Source: Sinotaia quadrata
Lineage: Eukaryota > Mollusca > Gastropoda > Architaenioglossa > Viviparidae
Assembly: GCA_028829895.1 (NCBI GenBank)
Contig: CM054181.1
Span: 11,738,501-11,802,500 of the forward strand
Reading direction: 5' to 3'
DNA length: 64,000 bases
Under the pieces are notes generated by a model. The model saw only the letters and a program-made list of their open reading frames with translations, searched no databases and was not told where the DNA came from. Positions 10,709 to 21,075 of this stretch are shown here, one piece after another. Position 1 is the stretch's first letter; each line of letters starts with the position of its first letter. The translations under genes were made by a program, and so were the position numbers.

Positions 10709-12539
10709 ACGTGTCTGAAAATAATCCAAATGATTAGACCAGAATGTCCATGCGTATGACCGATTCACAATAATCCAGATGTGTTGGATCGGACACAGTT
10801 TTAACTAACAAATTAAAAATAGAAAACCATAAAGTTTTATCTTGTAGTTTTAATGAATTAACGGAATAAGGAGCAAATCTAACCACTGCAGGGGATAGAC
10901 ACGTCAGATACTCAGTTAAAATATGCATTAGTCTTCACATAACAAACATCACCAAAATCATTTCTACAGAAACATTTTCACACTTCTGGTTCCTTAAAAC
11001 TTAAAACGTGCATATGTGTGGTTGGAAGGCCTGAGAATATAACGTGCTTAAAAAATAGGCACTAATTTTTATCTGCTGATACTGTGATGGTAGGGGTGAC
11101 CGTATTTTATCAATAGACACAAGACAATTTCAGTGGGAACTTTTACAGGAGGGTTGTATGAAGATCTTCATAGATCAACAGACGGGAAACGTCGGGTGGA
11201 TTGGTCAGGTGAAAGTGTTTTGGTGAGTATTCTTCGGAAGTGCGTGCTGATTGTGATGAGTCTTGCTAATTGTGCATAAATGTGTCACATATTGTTACTG
11301 TGCTGACCTGGATCACTGACGGATCTTTATTAGTGTTTATAACTGTATGTTTATGTGTGACGGCTTGAAATTTGCTAGCGTATTTTGCTGACAGTTTTCG
11401 TTAGTGTCACCAACAGATTAGCTGAACTTTGTTAGAGTATGCAATCTGTAATCAGCATTTGAACTTGATGTATGCGTGTCCTAGTGTCTGTCTTTTAGCG
11501 TGCATATCTATCTATAAGTGTGTAGCATTGTACGGTTGCTACCTATGACTACATCCGCAATGTGTCTTCAGACACTGCTGTGTCACTATGCAGTGGTCAA
11601 TTACAAACCGCTGTTACCAAATGTTATTTTCTGAAAAATTAATCATAAAGTTGTAATATAATTTTGCTTTGACTAGACTTATGTTGTACGTAGTGTTGCA
11701 TTGATTTTGGTTCCTATCCCTGTGTCATATATGCCAGTGTACATAATTTTATAGTGATTTTACTACATATTTCTGTCACAACACATGTGGCGGACCACTA
11801 TACGAATCTAAAAAGCACTCATTAGGTAAACGCTCCATGAGTGGTGCAGATATAACTGCAACATCCGTCCCTAATTCCCTAATTGTGCATAAACGTGTCG
11901 TGTTTATATTTAACAAACACCGCTTAGCTGACGGCAAATTACACGATTTTTGCGTTCACGTTTTTATGGCTGTGTGCCTTTAGGAAATCGTCTAGGAATC
12001 GGATGGTTATAGAGATCTAACCTGACGTTGCCTGTTTCCGGTTTGATTACGTATTTGTACATGACCATCTGTTAGGCGGAGTACGTCGACACGACCACAT
12101 GCAGTAGGTGTGGGCTTGAATGACAGTGAAGGATCGCTCCCTGACGAGAATTGCTGCTGGAAGCAGAATCGAGAATACATTTATTTCAATGCCTTTCTTG
12201 TAATAAATGGCAAATCCTGTGTGTGTCAGAGACATTTTTTTTTGCATGATGCACGACAGTGTCGACTGTTGTTTGAGAACATCCTGGTCTCAGATGGTTT
12301 GAAGTGTTTTGTCGAAATGTTAAGAAAATTACACTTTTTCTTCTGCCATTGTAATGTGTCTTCACTTTAGAAATGAACTTTCCCTTAGCGTTCAGAATGA
12401 TAAAAATGACAAATTAGCATATAGTCACATATTTATGGATTAAAATATTTTTTAAGTATGTTGGGGAAATTCTCATCATTCAACACTTACTGATGTTTAC
12501 AGGGGCACGTTGCAACACAGATTGCCTTGCTTAAGCGAT
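10709..12539. other. long non-repetitive stretch without a recognised gene
   Basis: 1.8 kb with little tandem repetition. Two overlapping frames on opposite strands near 12,047-12,370 (66 and 86 codons) have no domain I recognise, and the plus one is Cys/Phe-rich. It could hide introns, decayed transposon DNA or regulatory sequence, but nothing is directly supported. Confidence 0.35.
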
Positions 12540-12745
12540 GATGAGTTGATGGAGATGTTCTAACAAAGAATACACATACTTAAGCGTGGATTAGTTGGTG
12601 ATGTTCTAACAAAGAATACACATACTTAAGCGTGGATTAGTTGGAGATGTTCTAACAAAGAATACACATACTTAAGCGTGGATTAGTTGGTGATGTTCTA
12701 ACAAAGAATACACATACTTAAGCGTGGATTAGTTGGTGCATATAA
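12540..12745. repeat. minisatellite, 46-bp unit, about 4 copies
   Basis: Copies share GATGTTCTAACAAAGAATAC, then ACATACTTAAGCGTGGATTA. The ACTTAAGCG piece also occurs in the unrelated 28-bp array at about 6,000-6,270. Confidence 0.9.
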
Positions 12746-13224
12746 TGCATAGTGCGGATTAGTTGGTGAAGATGTCCTAATATAGAGTAATTGTGTCCAT
12801 TAGATACAGACACAAGAATCGAAGAATAAAATATTATGTCCCTACCAAACGTGATTCGGGCAGTCCTATAGAACGTAAAATAATTTAATTTTCAAAATTT
12901 ATTTTTGAGTCATTAGTCGTGAGTGACATGGAGACGTTTTGGCACACTTATTAACGTCGCTATTTCTGCTTCAAAACGATTTAATGCTTTAGTCTGAAAC
13001 GCCAGTAATTAATATGTCCTCTTTAAATGGAAACTGTTTTAATCAGCTTTTACAAATGAAAGTATTACATCCTCACGAACACTGTAGAAAGTTGCGTTAT
13101 TTTGAGTTTTACTTAATACTTTCTGCAACATTCAAATCATATTTTAAAACTAACATTTTTTAAAGAGTACCGTTGCAAATTAACTTCGTTAATCGCGTAT
13201 TTAGTGTTGAATTATCTCCATCCA
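12746..13224. other. non-coding stretch
   Basis: AT-rich, no repeats, no recognised frames or elements. Confidence 0.4.
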
Positions 13225-13275
13225 ACCATCCAACTATCCATCCATCCATCCATCCATCCATCCATCCATTCATCC

Positions 13276-13321
<46 letters not shown>
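13225..13321. repeat. (CCAT)n then (CTAT)n microsatellite
   Basis: About 45 bp of CCAT units pass directly into about 50 bp of CTAT units, a one-base change of the unit within the same array. Confidence 0.95.
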
Positions 13322-13322
<1 letters not shown>

Positions 13323-13764
13323 AAATTAGGTACTTTTGAACACGAGAAGTGCTTCTTACATTTTAAGGATTATATTATTTTCCATCTATAATACGATGCA
13401 CTTCACAAAAGCGAACTCAGGGATCCGTAGAAGAGTCACATGCTGTACCCAATGTTAATCGTCAAACTTTAACTAGAAACCTTGTTGGCATATTCCCAGT
13501 ATACCGTGGCAGAACATCTACATTTCAAAGGTTCCTTTTTGTCCGTCTTCTAATTATTACGCAAGCCCTCACTAACATGGCGAGCACTTTTCTTCTGAAT
13601 ATATATAGCCAAGAAGTGTGGATGAACAACAAGAAGAAATAACAGTTATTTTAACAATATAAATTTACCTATAATTCTACACAATCTATAGCATCTAAGC
13701 AAATCTAAAAATATGCACGTACACAAGACATATACATTCAATAGTACTGATATTATTTGTTGTC
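13322..13764. other. non-coding stretch
   Basis: No recognised element. The sequence becomes AT-rich toward the next minisatellite. Confidence 0.4.
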
Positions 13765-14035
13765 CCAATTAGGAAATACAGTTCAGTCCTCGATACGATA
13801 ATCTTTAGTCGTCCCAATTATGAAATACACTTCAGACCTCGATAATCTTTAGTTGTCCCAATTAAGAAATACAGTTCAGTCCTCGATAACCTTTAGTTGT
13901 CCCAATTAAGAAATACAGTTCAGTCCTCGATAACCTTTAGTTGTCCCAATTAAGAAATACAGTTCAGTCCTCGATAACCTTTAGTTGTCCCAATTAAGAA
14001 ATACAGTTCAGTCCTCGATAACCTTTAGTTGTTGT
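13765..14035. repeat. minisatellite, 46-bp unit, about 6 copies
   Basis: Copies share TTGTCCCAATTAAGAAATAC and then AGTTCAGTCCTCGATAACCT. The first two are diverged and the last four nearly identical, a polarity expected if expansion is recent at the right end. Confidence 0.92.
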
Positions 14036-14499
14036 ATTGTTCTTTGTCCTTTGGAATTCGATCAGTGCCTGTTGAATGCTTTGTTTGAAATATCATTACT
14101 ATTAATAAACATAATATATGCTACATCACAAAGTGAGAGGGGAAGATGAACAGGTGATTAAAATAAAACGATTTGCATGACCAATATCCTATAGAGTCGT
14201 ATTCCCCTGCCCTTTCTACTAAAGTTAGAATCGGTATGACCGTCAGTGAGAGGTAGAAGTTCTGACGCCTGCTTGTAGCATGCCTTTCTCGGGTCATTTC
14301 GTCACAGGGTCAGACTTCAACCCCAAACAAGGCCACATGTGTAAATGAAGACCCAGTCATCGATGATAAATTCACATGACGAAATTACGACTACAACACA
14401 GTGATGATAAGATGACAATAAGGCGCTGCTGTGTCTCAATTTGATAACAACAATCTCATCGGATTAATAGGGATTCTAAACTATGTCTTCACACTCCAT
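14036..14499. other. non-coding stretch
   Basis: Moderately GC-richer between 14,200 and 14,380, but with no frame, repeat or element that I recognise. Confidence 0.35.
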
Positions 14500-14540
14500 C
14501 TATCTATCTATCTTTCTTTCTTTCTATCTATCTATCTATC
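14500..14540. repeat. (CTAT)n/(CTTT)n microsatellite at the edge of copy A
   Basis: About 40 bp of CTAT and CTTT units. The dispersed repeat copy A begins at the next base (TGTGGTAAAG), so this may mark its left boundary. Confidence 0.9.
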
Positions 14541-15263
14541 TGTGGTAAAGTAAATATGCCTATCCCTATTTTAAGATTTAATTGTTAGATAAATTGTTAA
14601 ATTGTCAGATAACCTGAGCGTGGGCACTCCTTATAATGGTACTGATGTGGATATTGCGACATTGTTGCAAAAGCAAGCGAAATACTATTGAGACAGGGGT
14701 TACTTCAAGCTATGTACAACTATTATCGCTTATCTCTAACAACTCCATTTATATTCTCTGAAAAGAACTATCCTGCGATTTGTATTGAATTATTGAATTG
14801 TATTTTAAGCTTAATTCTCTATAGAAAGGAAGTTATACGCACGTGGTTTTATGGAAATATTGATGTCAAGTAATCTATTTCATTGTTTATGACATAATTA
14901 TATTTGATTGTTGATTTGATAAATTTATTGGCCTTCTTACACATATTGATAAACTTATGTTGGAGTAGAAAGTGGGTGGATGAGAACTCGTTAAATATAG
15001 ATTTAAAACAGATTTGACTTCTTTAGTAAGAAGTTTTCCACCTACGTAATGTTGTGTGACAATCAATATTTATTTTTAATTCTGTTGAAGAGAGAACGTT
15101 CACAGTGTCCATATATCCGCCAAATGAGAGAGACGAGTTGTGTTTGCTGTAGGGTCATTAGTAAAATAAATTACGATTCTCATCACTTGTAATTAGTTTT
15201 ATATGATTAATTAATTATTAATAATCATACCCATTAACTAATTGGCGTTGGCGTCACACTATT
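14541..15263 (+). mobile_element. dispersed repeat family, copy A (array-less form)
   Basis: Matches copy D (minus strand, 28,400-27,316) along 14,541-15,000, through GGGCACTCCTTAT, ATGTGGATATTGCGAC, AACTCCATTT and GAAAGTGGGTGGATGAG. It matches copies B (32,401-32,656) and C (47,160-47,566) over its right part, through GCCAAATGAGAGA, GATTCTCATCACTTGTAAT and TGGCGTTG. The shared right end is GTCACACTATT. No coding capacity; a 61-codon frame at 14,688-14,873 is not conserved in D. No inverted ends were seen. Only about 10 bp separate CGTTAAATATAG from GATTTGACTTC, where B and D have a tandem array. Confidence 0.85.
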
Positions 15264-15387
15264 AATATATTTAGAAGACAGATAAAATGCAATATGCATA
15301 CTGTCTTAAATACATCTTTCATAAGTATAATACCAGAAAGGATATCATCTGAAATATTTTATTCTGACTTTATAAAATTATATATAT

Positions 15388-15595
15388 AGTGAGTTCCATC
15401 TTAAAAACCGCCTTCAGACAAATCAAGTACACAGTGAGTTCCATCGTAAGAATTCCCTTCAGACAAATCAAGTACACAGTGAGTTCCATCGTAAGAATTC
15501 CCTTCAGACAAATCAAGTACACAGTGAGTTCCATCTTAAGAAACCCCTCCAGACAAAGAAATATACAATGAGTTACATCTTAAGAAACCCTCCAG
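15388..15595. repeat. minisatellite, 45-bp unit, about 4-5 copies
   Basis: Copies share AGTGAGTTCCATCGTAAGAA, then TTCCCTTCAGACAAATCAAG. The last copies shorten and pass into the next array. The 60-codon frame is an array reading (45 is a multiple of three). Confidence 0.9.
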
Positions 15596-15596
15596 A

Positions 15597-15727
15597 CAGA
15601 GATAATACGGAAAGCGTGCCATTTTAAATACCTAGTTTAGACAGATAATACGGAAAGCGTGCCATTTTAAATACCTAGTTTAGACAGATAATACGGAAAG
15701 CGTGCCATTTTAAATACCTAGTTTAGA
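15597..15727. repeat. minisatellite, 43-bp unit, 3 copies
   Basis: Three nearly identical copies share GATAATACGGAAAGCGTGCC and then ATTTTAAATACCTAGTTTAG. The array abuts the preceding 45-bp array. Both units contain CAGACA, which may have seeded the switch. Confidence 0.92.
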
Positions 15728-15740
15728 GTGATAAAGCAAC

Positions 15741-16325
15741 GTGTTTAATGGACGAAACAAACAGCTGAGAAAATTTCAAACAAAAGCAGTCAGTAGTTTT
15801 ACTGGCAAACGCACAAGAATGTATGTCAGAGAACTGATGAAGGTGAAGAAGAGACATCCTAACTACAGGCCTCGACTGGTTGACAACTCAAGGGCCGACA
15901 ATGCACGACCGGATCAAATTAACTTTTCCGACTCACTTCTATTCGCTGGCATTACTGAGGCGCCGCTACTGACACCACACGGTGATGCTGAAATAGATAG
16001 TTGTCTTCTTGTACGGGTTAGTGTGTGCCTTTCTCTGCATTCTTTCACAGAGGAAATAAACTCCCCCTCACATTGCCCAAGACAACATTCGTTGGGTATA
16101 CATTTTAATATTACACAGATGTTAAATGTAAACACCCAGCCAAATGAATGTATGTACGTACTAAGCATGCTAAACATTAAATCATTTATTAAATACATCC
16201 ATGGATTTACATTGAAGCGTTTTCAGTGCTTTATGAATGCGAACGAAATAAACTCTCAGAAGTACACGTATATAGTTACACAAACCAATGCGGTATACTT
16301 TGTGACACTTTTTTTTTCTGGCTAA
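15741..16325 (+). CDS. hypothetical open frame, 194 codons, longest outside repeats
   Basis: Not recognised. The first 50 residues are basic (KRTRMYVRELMKVKKRHP); the middle contains LLFAGITEAPLLTPHGDAEI; the C-terminal part is Asn/Tyr/Phe-rich and less protein-like. The stretch from 15,780 to about 16,020 is less AT-rich than its surroundings. A GGGTTAGTG at about 16,015 could be a splice donor, which would make only the first 90 or so codons an exon. The ATG is simply the first in frame; no promoter or 5' signal was seen. A chance frame or a decayed transposon remains a real alternative. Confidence 0.25.
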   Translation: MFNGRNKQLRKFQTKAVSSFTGKRTRMYVRELMKVKKRHPNYRPRLVDNSRADNARPDQINFSDSLLFAGITEAPLLTPHGDAEIDSCLLVRVSVCLSLHSFTEEINSPSHCPRQHSLGIHFNITQMLNVNTQPNECMYVLSMLNIKSFIKYIHGFTLKRFQCFMNANEINSQKYTYIVTQTNAVYFVTLFFSG

Positions 16326-16854
16326 TCATTCTGTACAAGATTCAGACGCAAATTAATTTGGGCTAATCAAAATGACTTTTTCACTAATATCAGTTTAACT
16401 CCACGACTTAAACCTACCAATACAGAAAGTTGATTACACATTTAGGAAATTATAATTTTAAAGAATGCAATGTTGCAAAACAAAGTAAACCAGTGATTTG
16501 AAATGTGAAATTAACTAAGAAGTGAAATGACAGAGCGTTAGAATTTAAAGTGAAATGTTGCTACAACGTCAAGAGCAATAGAGCTACATGTGCCGTCCGT
16601 GTTACATCGATAAAACAATGTTATAGTTTCAAGTGAAAATCAGCAAACTAGCTCAAGTGAAAAATTTCATTATAAGTGCGGTGTGGAGAATTATCATGTG
16701 AAGATGAAGAGCGATAATATTTCTGTAATCAAAGGCACATATATAAAATGAATCGAAAGAAACTGCGACCACATTAGCTATAAAAAGCACAATAATAATT
16801 TGTAAAGTGAAAGTTTAAAGTAATTGAGAATATATTTAAGGTAAACTGAACAAC
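16326..16854. other. non-coding stretch with faint AAGTGAAAT periodicity
   Basis: Scattered GTGAAATT and AAGTGAAA words suggest an old, decayed array. No frame or element recognised. Confidence 0.35.
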
Positions 16855-16989
16855 ACATTGCAATGCGATGCGAATAAAAACGATGCAATGTGATGTGAAT
16901 AAACACGATTAAATGTGATGTGAACAAACACGATGAAATATGATGCGAATAAAAACGATGCAATGTGATGTGAATAAACACGATTAAAT
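16855..16989. repeat. 25-bp minisatellite, left part, split by a transposon
   Basis: About 5 copies share GATGCAATGTGATGTGAATA followed by AACAC. The array is cut at 16,989 by the DNA transposon and resumes with the same unit at 18,298. Confidence 0.9.
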
Positions 16990-17022
16990 GTGACCTGTCA
17001 CCACAAAAAGATACTTAAGTCG
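16990..17022 (+). repeat. terminal inverted repeat, left
   Basis: 33 bp, identical to the reverse complement of 18,265-18,297. It contains the nested inverted words GTGACC and GGTGAC near the tip. Confidence 0.92.
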
Positions 17023-17510
17023 CGCAAGGCTAAGCCGAGAAAAACGGCAAAAACGAAGGTGGGGGTCTACATGGGTGAAATTGAGATTTTCATTTTAGCG
17101 AGTTCCCAAACCATCGAACAACAAATTACTAGCGTGTTTTTCCTTAATTCGAACTAGAAATAGCTTTATTATTATTTTTTTGTGACCTACTGTCTAACTT
17201 CGAAGGAAAAATATGGCCCAAAAGTGCTATAATCTGATGATCGTAGACGGTAGTATCCCTGGCTGAACCTCATCATGTTGTATATCAGAATGCTCAGGAA
17301 AAAGCCTATTTTTATGCTGACGACACTGGTTATTAATAACGTATAATCAGAATGTTTTATAAGGCTGTGCTTGGCGTAAACAAAGTGAAAAGCGTCAGCC
17401 AATCCGCAGACAGTTTATCAAAGCTTACTATAAGTTACCAAGCATGCTCTCATAAAAAGACGGTCGCGATTGGTTGAAACGCACACAAGGGGAGACAGTT
17501 TCGTCCTGTA

Positions 17511-17732
17511 ATGCGTAATGCAAACATGGAGAAACGAATCGCTAATTTGTTGAATTCATGTAAAGAAAGCAACATCTTAGAAAAAGAAAGCATTCAGATT
17601 AAAGATTTGATATCTGATTATTTTGCTAATGAGGATGTAGCTGATGGATTTTCTTCTGAAAGTGACACGGACAGCGAATCGCGTGATCGAACAACGAAAA
17701 AGACGAAGCAGACGACAGCTGACGATAACTGA
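17511..17732 (+). CDS. short acidic open frame inside the DNA transposon
   Basis: 73 codons. A basic/neutral start (MEKRIANLL) is followed by KDLISDYFANEDVADG and a Ser/Asp/Glu tract (SSESDTDSESRD), ending in a Lys/Thr-rich tail. The local base composition is less AT-rich than the flanks. Acidic N-termini of this kind occur in some DNA-transposon proteins, so a remnant first exon of a transposase is possible. No catalytic domain follows within the element. Confidence 0.3.
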   Translation: MRNANMEKRIANLLNSCKESNILEKESIQIKDLISDYFANEDVADGFSSESDTDSESRDRTTKKTKQTTADDN

Positions 17733-18264
17733 CTGTACACTGAAGTGAAAGGTGTGCTATAATTACTGGATTATTTAAACGATATTTTTTTTTAAGAATG
17801 TGAAAGTAATGCAGCTTTAATCTGTGATTTATTTAGTGGAGCTAGTATCAGATTTAGAAAGAGGTATCAATTCAATATTATGCCTTAATTTTAGAATATT
17901 CTGTGAGCCACAATAATCATTCTCGCATACAGAAATTCTAATCGTTATGGCTTAAAAAGACTGTTGTCTGTAAATGATGTAACAATATATTTGTTGTTTA
18001 TAGTTATTACAGTGTTAGCTATTGTGTCTTCTTCAACTCTGATTGCAAATGAAGCAGATTAATATATGGTTGCTAAGGAAAAACCTCTCAGAAATGTGTT
18101 CAATCTTTGAGGCCGATTTTCTCAAAATGGCCGTCCGGACAGTAGTGCACTTCAAACAAACATAACTTTTCCATATTTTGTCCTACACTCTTTATTTTTA
18201 TATCAGCAGAAAGCCCTTTCAATTTTCTTTCTATTGATATATATATCTCAATACCCCCAAAATC

Positions 18265-18297
18265 CGACTTAAGTATCTTTTTGTGGTGACAGGTCAC
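18265..18297 (-). repeat. terminal inverted repeat, right
   Basis: 33 bp, the exact reverse complement of the left end, followed directly by AAAT and the resumed 25-bp minisatellite. Confidence 0.92.
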
Positions 18298-18525
18298 AAA
18301 TGTGATGTGAACAAACACGATGCAACGCGTTGCGAATAAGCAAAGCGCAATGTTGTATGAATAAGCACAATGTAATTTTAAAAATGCGATTTGAATAAGC
18401 ACAATGTAATTTTTAAAAATGCGATTTGAATAAGCACAACAATGCAATATGCATAAGCACGATGCAATGTGATATGAATAAACACAGCAGTGCGATGTGA
18501 ATAAAAACATTGCAATGGGTTGTGA
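18298..18525. repeat. 25-bp minisatellite, right part
   Basis: Continuation of the array interrupted at 16,989, with AATGTGATGTGAACAAACAC and GCAATGTGATATGAATAAAC variants. Copies at 18,360-18,430 are more diverged. Confidence 0.88.
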
Positions 18526-18814
18526 TAAGGATCGACAGATGTGAAGGAACCCCTTTCACAGCATGGAATAGAAGGAACAGCTCGTTAACATAACAAATAT
18601 GGAGAGTTATATTGCGGAAAAAGAAATGGCATATTGCAGGGTTCAGTGAATACGTGCCCTTTGGCCTTCTACTTAAAATAGTGCACACAAGTATGCAGTA
18701 CAATAATACGTTGTACTTGGGGCAAACAACCTGTTACAGTGCTACAACTGGAAAACAATATGCAGGAAATATCTTGCAATATTACAGTGAACCAGCTTAA
18801 AAAATTTGTACAGC

Positions 18815-19012
18815 AAAGGAAGTCATTACAATAGGCAGTTAAATGTGCAATATTGTACAATGAAACATCTTTATATTATATATTTCTTAAACAAAGGAAA
18901 TCATTACAATAGGCAGTTAAATGTGCAATATTGTACAATGAAACATCTTTATATTATATATTTCTTAAACAAAGGAAATCATTACAATAGGCAGTTAAAT
19001 GTGCAATAATGA
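18815..19012. repeat. 78-bp tandem repeat, about 2.5 copies
   Basis: Copies start at 18,815 and 18,893 with AAAGGAARTCATTACAATAG and include TGTACAATGAAACATC. The copies are nearly identical. 78 is a multiple of three, which explains the 67-codon frame. Confidence 0.93.
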
Positions 19013-20285
19013 AAACTAGAGTGGTTTAGAGCGAATTAAAAGAGCGTGCTTCCAGCGCTAAGTGAAAGGTCACGAGTGTAAAATGAAAGTTCTAACTGTG
19101 AAATAAAGAGCTTAGCGACATATTACTAGTCATTGTCAAATCGAAAGATCTCGGTGTCAAACTGAAAGATAACGGTGTGAAATGAAGATTTCAGCGTTAA
19201 ATGAAAGATCTCAGCATGAAAGGAAAAACATAATTAAGCACAGCAGAGGAAAGCGCAATAGCATAGTTAAGCAAAATACAGAAAAGCGCCGTTAATATAT
19301 TAAACACACTAAAGCAATACCGGATAAAGTATAATTATTATAGAAGCAGCTTGAAATAGTTGATAAACATTAGATCCCTTCATGAACTATGCAATACGTG
19401 TTTTAGACTACGTAATTAAATAACAGTTAGAAAATATCTCGCATTTTCTAAAACGCGCGTACAATATGTGGGGTTTGCAACGTCATTATTTTTTCCGACT
19501 TAGACACCCTGAGCAGACAACATACTTGTTCCCTATGTTTAGTGAATTTTGAAAACTACTCTGAAAATAAAATATGTTTTTGTTTATAAATGATTGGCTG
19601 ATTATTATTTTAATCAATTGATCAACTGACTGATATATGTAACACAAAGCGCACGGACCTCATTGTAATTCTATGCATTGGTGTGGCCAGCTCGTACTGG
19701 ACAGCGAAGGGCTACGAGACGGAAACACGCCCGACTTCCGAGTGTGCTTTGTAAAGCCCGCATGCTTGATTTACGGTAAGAACCAATCACTAACAGACAC
19801 ACATAAACTTCACGAACGTATCGCAACCTTTGAACCCTGCCTGCGCGAATTGCACGCGATTAGCCGTGCGTCAACCTAAGTTAAATAGCGACGTATGTGT
19901 GCTGGGAAAGTCCCGCTTAAAATCCGGGAAAAAGACTCCCACGTGGGAACCTGTCGGGACTTTGGTGTTTTTGTGAACAAATGGCTCCCTGAGTCCTGCC
20001 AGGATAAAAGAGCTGTGCCGATAAGAACACCCCCAACGCAAGAAATCAAAATGGAGGGCTGACGTGAGGTGAATTGCACAGTACCCGCGATCTGGCAGTG
20101 GAAATCTAGAAGGCAAGATCTGGAGATATACATTCCTACAGACTGAATTCGCTCACATTTTGGGAAAGGCCGAAACTATCGATTTGTTTATTTAGGCCAT
20201 TCCGTTATAACTGCACGAACATTATATTAAATCTACGGAAATGAGTACACATGAACTCTATCAAAGTAAACAACGGGAAATAATT
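19013..20285. other. mostly unique stretch with one exon-like segment
   Basis: 19,040-19,240 has a decayed repeat around GTGAAATGAAAGATCTCAGC. A 68-codon frame (19,673-19,879, +) lies in a distinctly GC-richer segment and contains TTACGGTAAGAA at 19,771-19,782, a good splice-donor match. Its peptide is not recognised. Overlapping minus-strand frames at 19,871-20,133 look like chance. Confidence 0.3.
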
Positions 20286-20497
20286 CCAAGCAAACAACCA
20301 GTTCACATGTGAACCAAGCGCCACTGCGAGTATCGTAAAACAAGTACAACACGAGTCACGGTAATATAATAGAATGAGAAGGAGAAAAGGGAAGCAAACA
20401 ACCAGTTCACATGTGAACCAAGCGCCACTGCGAGTATCGTAAAACAAGTACAACACGAGTCATATAATAGAACGAGAGGGAGAAAAGGGAAGCAATC
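20286..20497. repeat. 104-bp tandem duplication
   Basis: Two copies start AGCAAACAACCAGTTCACAT (20,289 and 20,393) and share GCGCCACTGCGAGTATCGTA. A third starts with GGGAAGCAAT and stops. The AGTTCACATGTGAACC piece contains the palindrome GTTCACATGTGAAC. Confidence 0.92.
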
Positions 20498-20599
20498 CTA
20501 GTGCAGTTCACAGATATCTGAACAATAAGTACGCTCAGACAATCTCAAATTCAAGAGAGCAACAACACTAAAAGAAGTGTAATTGTTCAAGAAGCATAC

Positions 20600-20955
20600 A
20601 GGTGAACAATTATAAATGCACATGAACTAAAACACTTGGAGGTGAACAATTATAAGTACACATGAACTAAAACACTTGGAGGTGAACAATTATAAATATG
20701 CATTGTCAATAATAAATGCACATGAAATAAAACAAAGGTGAATAATAATAAATACACATGAGATAAAACACTTACAGACAAGCAATAATAAATACACATA
20801 AACTAAAACACTTACAGGCAAGCAATAATAAATACACATAAACTAAAACACTTACAGGCAAGCAATAATAAATACAAATAAACTAAAACACTTACAGGCA
20901 AGCAATAATAAATACACATAAACTAAAACACTTACAAGCAAGCAATAATAAATTG
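20600..20955. repeat. minisatellite, 40-bp unit, about 9 copies
   Basis: Copies share AATAATAAATACACATAAAC followed by TAAAACACTTACAGGCAAGC. Left copies carry GAGGTGAACAATTATAA variants. The same unit reappears at 22,258-22,350. Confidence 0.92.
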
Positions 20956-21075
20956 TCCACAGTGTTAATTTTCACAAATAAACAGTCCATAGTGTTTACT
21001 TTCACAAATGAACAATCTATAGTGTTTATTTTCACAGATTAACAGTCCATATTGTTTATTTTCACAAATTAACAG
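20956..21075. repeat. minisatellite, about 31-bp unit, 4 copies
   Basis: Copies share AACAGTCCATAGTGTTTATT followed by TTCACAAAT. It begins immediately after the 40-bp array. Confidence 0.85.

Larger units (their letters stand above)
16990..18297. mobile_element. non-autonomous DNA transposon, 1,308 bp, 33-bp perfect inverted ends
   Basis: The left end 16,990-17,022 begins GTGACCTGTCACCACAAAAA and finishes ACTTAAGTCG. The right end 18,265-18,297 is its exact reverse complement over 33 bp. AAAT flanks both ends (16,986-16,989 and 18,298-18,301), a likely 4-bp target duplication, though the host array makes its length ambiguous. Joining the flanks restores the 25-bp repeat register. The interior is too short for a full transposase; one acidic 73-codon frame lies at 17,511-17,732. 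I cannot assign a superfamily. Confidence 0.88.

Noticed and set aside
16990..18297. PiggyBac- or Kolobok-type element (TTAA target)
   Set aside because: TTAA occurs near the left flank but not at the right junction. The flanking duplication that fits the array register is AAAT.
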